Source: Spirodela intermedia (Eukaryota > Streptophyta > Magnoliopsida > Alismatales > Araceae). Taken from it: DNA of 64,000 nucleotides. Below the pieces are notes generated by a model. That model worked only from the letters and a program-made list of their open reading frames with translations. It was not told the origin of the DNA and ran no database searches. Positions 30,101 through 43,000 of the stretch are shown piece by piece (position 1 is the stretch's first letter; each line of letters begins with the position of its first letter). The stretch lies in NCBI GenBank assembly GCA_902729315.2, contig LR746275.1, forward strand, positions 3,364,001 to 3,428,000. The letters are read 5' to 3'. A program made the translations under genes and the position numbers.

Positions 30101-32796
30101 TAGATATATGACGTTGTAAGATACCGACTGCATCGGATGAAGAAAAAGTTGAAGGATGAATTGGACAACAGGAATACGATTCAGGAATACATATGCCCCA
30201 ATTGTAATAGAAGGTGATTCCCTCGTGCTTTTGAATTTTCAGACTAATTTACTTTGACCAATGGTAGTTAAACTTTTGAACTTATGATTTCCTTTCTAAT
30301 ATTTATTTGCTCAGGTATTCAGCTTTTGATGCGATGCAACTTGTGAGCATGGAAGATGAGTACTTTCACTGCGAAAGCTGTAATGGTGAGCTAGTTGCTG
30401 AAAGTGACAAACTAGCCGCTGAGGAGATGGGAGATGGAGATGACAATTCTAGACGACGACGGCGTGAAAAATTGAAGGACATGCTCCAAAGGATGGAGGT
30501 AATTGAACATGATCACCCTTTTATGCCTATGGAAATTGTGACTTATCTATGCCATGCAGAACTTTATGTATCTAGATTGTAAGTTTCCTATGATTATGAG
30601 GTCTTTTCGATATGGAAATATTTTTATAGTATGGCGTGAAAATATGGAAACTGTATACATATAAATGCATATACTGACATAACGATTTTATATGGAAAGG
30701 GTATACGTTTTTGCAGATACTCTAACATTTTATGTTAGAGTGCCCTTGTTAGCCACCTCAGAAAGGCAAAAAGACATGACGATTTCCATATGAGCATAAC
30801 TATTTCGCACGGTGCGAGGAATGAATTGATATATTTGGAATAAATCTGGAAAAAAATGCAGGAGCAACTGAAGCCATTGACTTTACAACTTGCTAGAGTA
30901 AAGGATTTACCGGCTCCCGAATTTGGTACTCTACAAGCATGGGAAGCTAGTGTGAATGCTGCTGGTCGTGGAGGAAACAACAATGGAAGTGCAACTGATG
31001 CCTCCAAGTCTGCCCAGGGTCAAGGATACGGTGGCACACCTATGCCATATATTGGCGAGACAAAGGTTTGCCAATTTTTTTTAAAAAATATTGTCAGTGA
31101 TTACTCACAGATATTTTGTTAACCTATCTTTATGTATCCGATTCTTTTTCTTCTAAATGCCTCCATATTTTCTCCCGTCCATTGGCAATATGGCCGATTC
31201 TGCTTAACTTTGAAACATAATTTGTTGTGTGTTTTCTTGACCAGAAGGCAGTTTTTTGGACTTCCCATTCTTAGTTGAGCAGCAAAGACATAAACATCGC
31301 TGTGAGAGAGATGAATGCCCCTTTTGACGTAGTTATACAATGCATTGCCTAGTTGTCTTACCTCTTTGGCTATGCGTTGCTTTCGCCATCCTGCTCGTCC
31401 AGAACAAACTTGCTCCGAAGAGATTGTTCATAAATTCTGCTTTGTTACCGAAAATGCCTACTTAGATCATATGGTCATCAAAACATAATGATGAGGAAAT
31501 GACCCTGGATTATTTATCAGAATTTGCACTTTTGACACACAGTAGTAGATCCACATACCGGTGTTGATCATTTCTTATACAACTATCAGTCAGGATTCGT
31601 GTCATATTTTATCATCATTCATCAACGGATATCCATCCTGTTATTGCTTATTTGTTGATCATTATCAGTCCTCGGTTGGGAACTCTCCCTATTGACTGCT
31701 ACTCATTGCGATCTATGGCCAGTAATATTCTCACAAATTACTTTTTCCATTTCTTCCTCCTTGATTACACACTGAGAATGCAAGAAATCTACACCCTGTC
31801 TTGGTTTTTTGTGGGGATGAGGAGTCCAATCTTAACCTATGCGGTAGCCATTCATGAGAACTTTTTATAGTAATCTTATTTGATATCTCGGTCTTCATTC
31901 TTTGGCCTAATTTGAAGTTGCCATTGATTTGAAATGCTTGTGCCTTATTGTACGCATTTCTAGGTCGAAGTTACAATCTTTGGTGCGGACGTTAAGGACG
32001 AGGGTGCAGAAACTGAGGCAGCCACCGCATCCTTGAAGGTTTTACCTCCGTGGATGATCAAGCAGGGCATGAACCTTACAAAGGAACAACGTGGAGAGTT
32101 GAGACCTGATGCCAAGGTGGATGGCAGTGAAGCGTACCGAGATCAATCCGATGAGAAGAAGCAAGAACAAAAACAGGAAGATGTGAAGAGCTTAGAGGTT
32201 AGTTGGCGAATAATATTTACATTAAGATTTTCGAGCCATCACCTGGCAGATCGTTTTTTGCTTGACATGAACTCCCACAGGAGGAATACCTCACAGCCTA
32301 TTATGAGGCTTACGCTAGAATGCTAGAAGCTTCCAAGACGGCGCAGGGGGAAGCAGAAGTGTCTCAGCAATCCACATCCAGTTATCTAAATGGAGTCTCT
32401 GATACTAATTCTGCTCGTCAAGTTGGTATGAAAGTCAAACGGGAGGATGACGATGACGGTGGGATTGAATGGGAGGAGGATGTAGCTACAGGTAGATAGA
32501 TATAAGCGTATTAAATACATGTTAAATTCATATGATGTGGGGCATATTTTTTCAGGTAGCCATGGGTCTGATATGATTAATCATTCTTCCTCAATTTAAT
32601 AATATGCATCATAATAGAAGATAACCATTACAGACCATATTTCAGCTTATATTTTTCTACTCTTCCCCATCAACTCTGAATATGTTGGCACTATTTCGCA
32701 GGCATTTTGAATGAATTATCAATTGTCAACGATCCAAACGCACAACCAGATGGTTCTGGGGATGAAGACGATGATATAGACTGGGAGGAAGGTTGA
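27154..32796 (+). CDS. General transcription factor IIE subunit alpha (TFIIE alpha)
   Basis: Large subunit of TFIIE, which joins the RNA polymerase II preinitiation complex and recruits and regulates TFIIH. Ten exons, all GT-AG: 27154-27173, 27310-27432, 27755-27875, 29331-29459, 30104-30213, 30315-30498, 30862-31065, 31964-32197, 32281-32491 and 32702-32796, giving 476 residues, close to the Arabidopsis protein. Exon 1 codes only MTEPFN and part of Arg7. The winged helix carries LVKLAARAFYDDF, GMAVVVLDALTRRQWVREED and LRFFEEEKLVTRDHRKE. The zinc ribbon has CPNC (162-165) and CESC (187-190). Then come RRRREKLKDMLQRME, PAPEFGTLQAWEA and an acidic tail with two related motifs, GGIEWEED and DDIDWEEG. 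Acidic tails of this kind contact the TFIIH p62 PH domain in other eukaryotes. Introns 3 and 7 are about 1.5 and 0.9 kb. Confidence 0.97.
27876..29330 (+). other. Intron 3 of TFIIE alpha (1.45 kb)
   Basis: AT-rich sequence between exons 3 and 4. Short open frames show no coding pattern and no repeat stands out. Confidence 0.75.
31066..31963 (+). other. Intron 7 of TFIIE alpha (0.9 kb)
   Basis: AT-rich sequence with no recognised gene or repeat. Confidence 0.75.
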
Positions 32797-33081
32797 TTTG
32801 TGCCAGAACCATGAGATGGTATTTTTCTCAAGATTTGGGATTAGGGTATTATTTTTCAAAATGGTATTTTTGTTAATCCCTGAACCTCAAACTTAGAACC
32901 CTAAGTGGTAGCATTGACTTAACGGGGTTTTGTGGTACCATTGGCTTAATTCTTATTGCAGGGAACTCCTATCAACTCTTTATGGCACTTTGGATTGCTT
33001 TCAGAGAAGCCTGTGTAGATTATATTACCCTTTGTTTTTTTTTTTCACTCGAGTACCCTCGGCAGCAAGACCTCCAATGTA

Positions 33082-33128
<47 letters not shown>

Positions 33129-33699
33129 GATGTCACTCAGAGCTCTTTTTCTATACTTCATACCCAAGCTAAGTCTGAGTCTGAAACAAGATCCCTAAAC
33201 TTGAGGTTTAGAGGACATCTGTGAATGAGAAATTATGCTCCCAACGTGCAAACTCTTGATCATGCGTTTTTAATCTCGTGATCAGATCCAAACCCCCTGC
33301 ATCACTGAAGGATCAAGATAATACAGGGCACACTGTAACAGTTCTACACAAACACAGCAGTCTCATGCGATCCACACGATCAAACGGCTTATATTGCATC
33401 CAAACATAAATCATATGGTTTCCCAGAATCATAACTTATGATCGCACACAATTGCACCATAAAAAAAAGAAGATTTCCAACAATAAATCTTGACGTGGAA
33501 CTTTGTCAAAGTCTAACCTTTCAGCTGGAAATGATATTTTGCACGCATAAAAATCCTGCAAGAACCAATTGGGGAGATGAATTTCCTTAGTAGGAAATGA
33601 TTTTTTTCCAAATTAAAATTGCGGTAAAAAAATAGTTCGGGCGTGGGTAAGAATCATAGTCTTTACCTTAATAAACAAAGGTATCCCAAACGTAGATGG
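32797..33699. other. Intergenic: TFIIE alpha 3' flank
   Basis: Convergent 3' ends of TFIIE alpha and the unknown-function gene. A (CT)n tract lies at 33082-33127; nothing else is seen. Confidence 0.65.
33082..33127. repeat. (CT)n microsatellite downstream of TFIIE alpha
   Basis: About 21 CT units, with one CCC interruption near the start, about 285 bp past the stop codon. Confidence 0.95.
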
Positions 33700-35638
33700 T
33701 CATCTCATCTTCACCAAGATGGCAGCATTGCGAGTTCCATCTACCAAGACAAAAGATCCAAACCCATGGGCTGGATTAATGGCAACAAGAAGAAAACAAG
33801 GCAGCTAGATGAAGCTCATTCGACGACTTACTTGTGGGTCTGTTGATGTTCTTATCCGCATTGATCTTCTTCTCCAGACGAATATTCTGACTCTTGTTGA
33901 CTTCATCTCTGGTTTTTCCAGTTCTCTTCCCCCGGAAATCAGACGTTGACTTAGATTTATCTGAGGCTGTAGTACTCCCATCGACAGATTTCCCGGTTCT
34001 AACTTCCTTGCTGGTTGTCGAGGAGTCGTCAACGGAAAAACCACTGGCCCCGTCAGATTTCTCGATCACGGCTTCGTCTGCTGTGGAAGTACCCGTCATG
34101 GAGTCCTTGTGGCCAGATGAATCGACGGCACTAGCGTCATCACCCGTGTCCTTCAAGGCTTCTTCGGAAGGAGTCAACGAAGCGTCAGCAGAAGAGCCAC
34201 TGCACCAGTCTGACTTCTCAACGACGACTTCTTCTTTTCCAGGGGAAGTAGCCGTCAAAGGGTCCTCATGGTCAGATGTGTCAACAGCATTGACATCATC
34301 AATCATTTCCTTGGTCAAGGTTTCATCGTAAGGGATCGAGATTGACTTGGTCGCATCGTCGCTATCTCCGTTGACTGTGGTGATATCAAGCAGCGGTTCT
34401 TCGGCAATACTGTTCATATCGAGAGAGACTGGATCAGAGTTCTTGGTGGGTTTCCTCATTGGACCATGCTGTGGCATGCCGCCGAGCTCGAGCTTTCCCT
34501 TCTGCGCAGAGGATCTTGGGCTCTGTTTTCCTTCTGCAGAAGCGGCCACTGAAACGAAACTAATCAAACCAAGATTTGGTTCCCCACCCAGTAAACCATA
34601 ATCACGGGAGACTTCTTTCCACATAGCTCGAATTGGGAGAGAGCTGTGGCGAGCCAGGTACCGTTTGAGCTCACTCTTCAGACTCCGCATTGGCTAGGGA
34701 CAGGAAGCAGAAGAAAGTCAGCTCATTTATCAATGTGGAAATCACAGATTTGATTGATAGAATTTAGGAGAGAAATAAAAGATGAGTGAAATAAATGCGG
34801 GGAAATGAAATAGATGAAGAACAAACCTCAGCATTGCACTCGAAGGCGAGGCGGAAGAATGCTGCAGACGCAAAGTGCTTCCCGACAGACTCTGCCAGCT
34901 TTATCTGGGTGAGCCAGTATGGAGCATATTCGAGCTTATCAAACCTACACTTGCTGCAACTCTTCGCGCTGAAGTACGGCGTTCCCAACAAAGCGGACTT
35001 GATTAGTGATTTGGGAGTGAGAGGTCCCTCCTCAGGGATGGGGCTCTTCCTGATGTTCTTCTCAACCGGGCGCTCCTGGTCTTGGAAACGAACGGCGGAT
35101 TTGTTCGCTTCCGATTTGGGCTTGCTCGTAGCATCCTTGCCTTCTTGATCCCCTGACGCTCCCGTAGGTTCTCTGTTGAATTCGATCTTCGTCGCATCCT
35201 TGTGGGGCGGTCTCCTGGAGATGGCAACAGGCTTCGACTGCTTCAAACTCTTACTGTCCACCGCCGTTGGCCTTTGCAGATTCACGTTCGTGCTTCTGGT
35301 GGTGCCGAAGGCTCGATTCGTCCTTTGGAAGAAAAGACAACGGGAATTAACTACGGACATGAAACGTAAAGCACAGATGATTGAGAGCTGCAAATAAGAG
35401 AGGAAATCGGCCTCCATGCCTGTGGCGAGGGGCAGCGAGAGCAGCGAGGCGGCTGGATTCCCTGAAACTTCTGCCCTCACCCTGCAACTTCTTACCCACT
35501 GCCGCCGGCCGGAGCTTCCCTGCGTCACAAGCCCAGATAGCCAGCCATAGATATCAGAGAACCGGGATGGATACCAATGCCAGAGGTGGAGAGAGGCGGA
35601 CCTGGGAAGGGGGCGAGGCGGCGCTCCTCCACTGCCAT
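33700..35638 (-). CDS. Conserved plant protein of unknown function (CSKCRFDKLE protein)
   Basis: I do not recognise a function. A tentative five-exon model is 35602-35638, 35481-35519, 34827-35350, 33832-34693 and 33700-33740, about 500 residues. The two central exons are solid; the first two (MAVEERRLAPFPGKLRPAAVGKKLQ) and the last 41 bp are inferred from splice rules and frame. The acceptor of exon 3 is the weakest point. The core is TPYFSAKSCSKCRFDKLE, with a CxxC pair, then YWLTQIKLAESVGKHF and ASAAFFRLAFECNAE, followed across an intron by LKSELKRYLARHS and AMWKEVSRDYGLL. I recall this block in uncharacterised plant proteins. The remainder is acidic and Ser/Thr-rich, probably disordered, and contains a duplicated segment of about 53 residues. 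It ends basic (LEKKINADKNINRPTS). No signal peptide or membrane span is evident. Confidence 0.72.
33995..34300 (-). repeat. Intragenic ~159-bp coding duplication
   Basis: Two neighbouring coding segments (about 34142-34300 and 33995-34141) encode related blocks: D-x-N/S-AVD[TS]S-x-H-[EK]D then E[EA]V-x-VEKSD / EAVIEKSD and S-x-D-x-S-x-T. Period about 53 codons. The copies have diverged but keep frame. Confidence 0.75.
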
Positions 35639-37008
35639 GGCTGAAGATCAGGAGGGCGGGAACCGAGGAAATCAGTAACTTTCGAAATGTTTTTGGAAGA
35701 TGAATTCCATTGGTAGTATAATAACCGCGCGAGGAACGAGTTACGACGAACGCTTCTCTACGTGGCCTTCGTACTTCCCTCCTAGTCTCCTCCGAGTACA
35801 ACACCACTCTCAATTCTTACCCTGTGACGCAGGAACGTTTTAAGGGCCGGAAAGGCAACTTTTCAGACATGCAATGGGCACTGATGGTCCAGCCGTGTCG
35901 GGCCCGGCCCGATAGTAGAAAAGCCCATATCATAAACGACTTAAATGGGCACCCGGAACCATGCCCAAACCTGGCTAGAATGGCCACGGACTCCGGGCCG
36001 AACTCGGTCTACTCAGAGCGCAGGATATAACGTCTTTTTTTTCTTTTTTTTCCCTCTATTTAGTCTCCAGTAAAAAATCAAGACATTAATTAACCCGAAT
36101 TTTCTAAATTAGGAAATTATAACTGAAAGTCCATTTTAAGGGGGACCCAGCTGTTCAGAAGAGGAATACTGGTACATGGTTACAATAACCATATGGCCCA
36201 GGTGTAGATTATAATAACGTGCTATATTTTACTTTTTTCTCGATTTTTTTAATAGGAGTGTGTGCTATTTTTAGTCACTTATCTTGTCCTTGCAATATTC
36301 CAAGGTTTATTATTACATTAGGCTACGGTTTCTTGAATCGGAAATAGGAGTCAAGAACAATGTATAGTAGATTAATGTAGTTTATTCGAGGAGAATTTCA
36401 GCATTATTTTGGCTTCGTTTTATCTCCTGCGAATATTTATCCAGTTAATTAATTCAATTTAATATTTACTCGGAATTTAACGTTGACCCTTCACTTCCTA
36501 AATGAGGATATCACTTCCTAAACGATGACCCTTAACTTCCTAAACCGGTTTTCATGGATAGAAAGCCGCATATTGAGGGAAAAACCTGAGATTAAATTTT
36601 ATGAAAAAAAAGTGTGATTTTATCGAGGAAGGTACCCCCTGCGAGGCCTTATCCCTGTCTTCTCCGGAGATTTTGGAGCATGGCCGAAGACGAAATCCCG
36701 GCACGATTCTTACCACAGAGATGAACAATACACGATGATTCTTGCCCAAAATGGGTTATCTTCATCCTGTTTCAGTTGACCATTTTTTTTCCCTCCCCTT
36801 CAATCTGCCGCCATAAATCAATAAAAAAGGCACCAACGAGGAATGAGAGCACCGGCTTCATGGTCTCCTCCTTCGTGGTCAACCATGGCGGGCCTGCCTC
36901 CATCGGCAAAAATTGAGTCGAGGCTTTGACGGATCGCCAAAGTCAACCCCCAGGAAATTTGACTTCTTGATGGTCAGATGTCTGAAAAAGTGAGCTGCAG
37001 ATCAATCC
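35639..37008. other. Intergenic between unknown-function gene and SIZ gene
   Basis: 1.4 kb, mostly AT-rich. A short motif, CTTCCTAAA/CACTTCCTAA, recurs three times near 36485-36545. No gene recognised. The right end is the SIZ 3'UTR and terminator region. Confidence 0.6.
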
Positions 37009-40000
37009 TCAGTCTGAATCCGAATCTATAGACAGGTAAAACCGTGGCCTGGTTGACCTCGGTCTTCGAATGGGTGCTCTTTCGGATCCACAGCTGGTTG
37101 CAGCAGGTGGCGGAGGAGCTGCAACCAATGAGCACATATAAACATAACCCAGCCTACTAAAAATGGAAGCCATATTAAAATAAATAAATAAATAAAATAA
37201 CCTGTTCTTGCCCCAAATGGACTTGATCCATCGGGATGGCCATCATCGACACCAAGCCGGAGAGAGATCCAGCTTTTGGGCTGGTTGCCATCAGAAAAAT
37301 TCTGCTGAGGGAGAGAATCTCTGGTAAGATCATTGGGCTGAGAGGCGAGGAATAGCTGCATGGAGGGATCATCACCGACAAAGGCCGGGAGGCTGTGGTT
37401 TGCTTTAGTGGCAGAATGAGTTTTTGGCAACCCGTAGCTACTACTGGGCAGGAAGCTGGCCTCTGAATCTGCGTCGAAGAACTGGAAGCCAGTTCCTGTC
37501 TGAGAACACACTGGCAGGGGCCAGAAAACCCTCTCAAAGTCAACCCCATTGCTGAGGTGGTCAAGAGGCGGCACTGGGTCCACCCCAAGATCTGGGTCAA
37601 CTGGGTCGGTAGCCATGAAAGGATCCAAAGAGCCATACCCAGTATCCAGGGGCACAGAGGGAATATCATCATCGTCTGAGTCACTGAGAACAATGACTTC
37701 AGGATGTGCAGGAGGCCTCTGACCGTCTTCAGAAAAGTCAAAGGGCATGATCATATCGCCAGGGTTTTCAAACTTTGGGAGATTTCCATAAAAGAGAGGA
37801 GTCCCCATCAGATCTTCAAGCTGGGGGTTGACCTTTTGAATCCAACTCCGGGGTCTCTTGGTGCCTAGTTTTAGCTCCTCATGCCCACCAAGGTCCTCTT
37901 CTTCTTTGGTCCCCAAGGGATCCCAGTCCAATCCTGCCTCGAGATTTGGAAGAGCCTGAGCAGTACCGTCAGGCGAGTGCCACACTCTGAGGTCACTTTC
38001 AGCAGCATTCTTCACCCGCCACGAACCATCGGGCTTCACATCCACCTCACTCACGTCTCTGCCACAGCTCTGCAACTGCATATAGAGGCCGAATTACCCT
38101 TGACTCGACTCACAGGAGACAAGAACTAAATCGAGAAAATTAAAGAGAAAAACATGCATTACCAGACGGATGATGCGGTTAAAATACGGATCAATGATCA
38201 GATTTTCTACAGAACAGTTCTTGAGGCAAATCGGGCACTGCCACTGCATCAAAGATAGGGCAATATAGCATGTATTAGTATCAGAAAGTAAGAAAAAATA
38301 ACCACAGATTTATGTGATTATGACAACGTACCTTTCTTGATCTCTGACTAAGTTCTACAAAGGTTTCGAGATCAAAACAGCCGATATGAACACAGGGCTT
38401 GAACCTGGCAGCAATTTTCATCATAGAGCCACTCATCTGCATGGGAAGAAAACAAGAATTTGCGCTAAAATTGACTTTCTGATCTGTGCCCACTCAAATA
38501 CTTACAAGCACATGCATGCATGCATGCTACCTATTTCAGGGAAAATAAAATAAAATTCATTTGGATGTTTGCTTCATGAAATTGGTAGACTGAATAACAT
38601 TTAGTTGGTGCTATCCCAATAAGGACCCTATACTGGACGTACTCACTGGGGGTGCTCAAAAAGGAGATTATTTGTCAAGGAACGAAGAAAAGAGGAAAGA
38701 TATCAGGTCCACAGATTTGATCATCCGTTCAACGGAAATAGGCCTCTGATCAAGGAAATTAATTCTTAAAATGATGATTCATAGAGTAATGGTACCACAT
38801 TAATTCATATTTTAATAAAATAAAGCGTTACTTAAAGGTATTTTTTAGTGAAGGATTTTCATGATTTTAAAAATTGCCCGACAAAGACAGCTCATAATCA
38901 GGTGGCTCCAGGGGAGGCTTAACTCTAGGAACTACTGTAGCCCAAGATCAGGCCGGTCAACCAAACTACCCTTCTTTGGGTTCTAATCATTCTCCATATC
39001 TATGGATTTGGAACCTTGGCAAGAGACAGACCGGAGTCAAAAATGGCTTTGCATGCGAAGGTCGAAGTTGAGGGGTTGCTTGTGAAAATTAAAAAAAAAA
39101 CATGAGGTCACATTAGTGACTGCTAGTGCAGGAGACCTAAACACAAACTAAGAAGCAAATGTCAACAATAGTAAGGAAATGAAAGGGGGCGATCAATGAT
39201 ACTGCAAAGTTGTAGGATGACGTCCAAAGAGTCTTTACAGTCCATATAGTGTCATTCATAGAAATTAGATGGGTGGGCTTTGAGGGAATGGAGAATGTGG
39301 GACTATGATATGGAATCGTTGATTGACTTGAATAATCAAGTCAAACATACGAGTTTTACCAACACAACAAAAGAGAACTTCATTGACAGGCCTAGGCAGA
39401 TATCTGTTTTTTGGAGGTAAATGATACAGAGAGATTCATCAAAGCCAAGCATGTTCATCTACAGCTACTTACGGGACAAAGGAGATTGACGGTAACAGAA
39501 TCAGAAATAACTTCCAAGTCACTATCACTGTCTGAATTCTCTGCAGCTGCTCCACCACCAAGGCACCGAGAAACACGGGCAAGGGCAACCTCAAAATGCT
39601 CCCCTTCCGTTTCTTCTGGCACCAATTTTAAAACCTGTTCAGGAAATGAAACCACGAAATGAGGTATAGATAGGTTTAAGGAGAGGGAACACAAAGGGGT
39701 AAAAGAATACAAAGTTATATCAAATATTCTATGGGGAAAAAAGGGCAACAAAAAATTGTTGGAAACATTTTCCGAAAAAAATGTTGAAAGTAGATGGATA
39801 ATATTGAATTTAGGCAACAGAATTACGATACCGATGAAATATGGAGATCATAATAATCAATCAGATCTTCAGTTTCCATACAAATATTAAAATAAAAAAA
39901 AGTAAAACCACCTATTTCAGTACAAAATTAATAACTACAACGTATTTGGAAGATTTGCATTTGTTTTAATGAAAGAATCACCACTACCTGCTCAATAGTC

Positions 40001-43000
40001 AAGCGTCTTGCGATTCTTACACCAAAGCAGAATGTTCGGGCATCACATCTTGCAAAAGTAACCTTGTTACTTCCTTCTTTGCAGTGTGTTTTGATCTGAA
40101 AATGAAAATGCAACGTGAGGAAGATGAAAAAAATGATAATACTTTCCCCCAATCCCAAGGGAACAGAACAAGAAAAAAGGGAAAAGAAGACTGAAACCCC
40201 CTTGGATCAAATCAGAAACGGAAAAGGCAAGGCTAAATTTGAAGAAACTAAGGTTACGAAAAAGCAACGTGAGAATAGTGTTTAGCAGAAAACATCAAAC
40301 CTCCAATGAATTCATCAAAAAAAAAATTCAATCATACAATGATTAAAGATAAATTTTTCACTGTAGATCAGTAGCTCACCAATGAAACATCATCACGACC
40401 ATTGATGCCAAACAACTGAGAGTCATGTCTATTTGTTGTTCGTACATGATTACCTGCAGAATAATGAAGACTGAAGAGATGGGAAAGAATAATATTTACA
40501 ATCAATGGTACAAAAGCCAAAAAAAGTGAAAACTCTCGAGACATCAGAGCCTTAGACTATTCACAGAGGCGACATTGAGACCACAAGTTACATCTTGAAA
40601 TTCATGTTCCATTCTATTAGGAGATGACAGAAAACGTGCTAGCTAGAAAGGCCTGGCAATGATGGTGAGCTAGTGAGAAGAGATAGAATGGTAATACCAT
40701 TGTCCAGGAAGAATCAGACGTCCCATTTCAATTCCAAGAGCAAGGAGAACAACAAACAACTCATTTGCTGAGAATGCACTTACTTCTGTTGGATTATTTA
40801 TTTGAACAGAAGTTGATAACAATTTATTGCTTGGCATCAGTAAGTAGCTAAGAAAAAAATTATTTCCTCTTAACGGATGAGAACACGCCAAATATTAAAA
40901 CTAAACATCATCCCAAAAGTCTAAGGCCAGCAACAGAGGTCGTATCTTCCGTACCATTGATTGATAGATTTGAAGACTGTGGCCACTGTATCCTAAAAGG
41001 AACTTTATCATTAAGAAGGATACACCAGACCTGCATGATAACAAACCAAAATACTTTAATATTTAGACCAAACGAAAGATATAACCGTCCTTAAAGACTG
41101 ACAAAAAATCCACAAGAAGGAATCCAATTGCCAGAGACCTGTAATAATGAGTAAAAATCCTAACAAACATTCTTAGGGATGATGATATAAAATATGAAAC
41201 TAGAAGTCGTAGACAGCACCACGTTGAGGAAAAATAATCTCAATTTCAACATAAACGGGAGGCCACCTAAATCAGAAATCATATTCATTCTACGGTTGTT
41301 ACCACCCCCGAGCTAACATTTATAAGACTAATATGAGAAAAAATCTTAAAGACAAGTTAGACTAGCTTGGTTCTTTACTTCTCACCATCCAAGATGCAAA
41401 GAAATTGACATTTTGACCTTGTAAGAAATTAATAAAAGAAATGGAACTTATTTTGGAATTCATAACAAGCAAAAGAGAACTTTGAATCTCAAAGAATAGA
41501 TATAGGATATTTAAAGATAAAAAAATTATTGATTAAAATCATCAGTGTCCCTAATAACTGAGGATGGTAGAGAACCTGAAGATCATATTCGGTTTTCTGT
41601 AGCAAGTCTCTGGCCGCCCTTGTCAGGTAGAACGTTTTCTCCACAGTCTGTGATGTATTTGTACTGAAACATTCTTAAAAAGGGAAGGAGATAATCATGA
41701 AACAGAAAAGGTTTTCATCACGTACGAAAAAAATAACTAACTAGGGCAGCTGTAACCATAAATAATGACTGTAAGCAGTGGCTTACCCACGAAACAAGAC
41801 CAAAAAAATATCCCACTTAGCCACAGAATTGAACATATATTTTAAAATACAGAGATAAATAGAAAAAGTAGACGTATCCATCTGCACATTGTAATATTAA
41901 CGACCAAATTCAAGACGTACCCATCTGTTGTAGGTTTTGGAGAAGTTATCTTGACTGGAAGCAGCGGATGTGACATAGTCACCCAAAACCTTCAATATGG
42001 GAAATAATATCACTATGATAAGTATTACCCAATCAAAGACATCAATTAGACCAAACAAAACTCAGAGTATGATTTTTCTCAAAGGTAAATTTCCTTTATG
42101 AACAATGAATATAACACCAGGAGAAATACCTCCAAAAAAACAATCTTCCAAAAAGTTAAACAATCGAATACAAAAAATACAACAAAGAATTGGCATCTGT
42201 CGTTGTCAACGGACAGTCACCATAAAATATTGTTATAAGGAGAGTTTAGATCGAAAATTAGAAAAAAAGGGTTTTTATAAGCTTTTCAGGGATGCATTGG
42301 AATCGGAAAAACAGCCTGGATCACTGTCTCACTATTTTTCTTAATCTTACTCGCTTTCTTGATTGTATCAGATTTTTCATTGCATAACCTAACAGTGCAA
42401 AAAGCAAATAATGGGAGGACTGGGGACTTGGCAGCTTATCAATTGAGAAGATTTGCAAAATGTGTTCAATAAGGTCAAGAAATCAGAGTTCTCTAAAAAT
42501 GGTCCGACTTCAGGTGGGGTGCAAGATAAAATAAAATATATCAAATTGAAACTTTTAGAAAGATAACTGGGGCATGCAACCACAAACACTAAGATGTCAG
42601 GGGCAGCAAAAAAAAATTCAGGTGGCTGAAGAGGTCACAGGAAAATCTAGCGTGATAAAACAACAAAGAGAGAGACTCAGTGGTGGTAGAGAAAAAGGGC
42701 AAAGTTCTCTCATGGGATTACACAAGAAACAAAATGATACTTTGAGGATCATAACCAAGACAGCTATCACATTGACAGTCAATGTCTTAAACTCGACTCA
42801 GTGAAACAGACATGTTTATTGGTCACAAAACTCTGCATTGGTATGATTACACAGGATTGAGAAGCAGCATAAAAAGGAGAAACTTGAGTGAGCATGACAA
42901 TGCGGAAAAAGGGTAACAATAAATGAAGGACGATATAACAATAAATGACTAATTGCGTTGCCACGCCTATGACCACAAGTTATGTGTTCCACATTTAGCG

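Noticed and set aside
33895-34331. 145-codon plus-strand frame
   Set aside because: Antisense of the acidic repeat-bearing exon on the minus strand.
38511-38527. (CATG)n stretch as an RY regulatory element
   Set aside because: It lies inside a SIZ intron, is a simple tetranucleotide run, and has no promoter context.
42105-42804. Lysine-rich open frames in SIZ intron 6
   Set aside because: AT-driven composition, no domain, and inside a well-defined intron.
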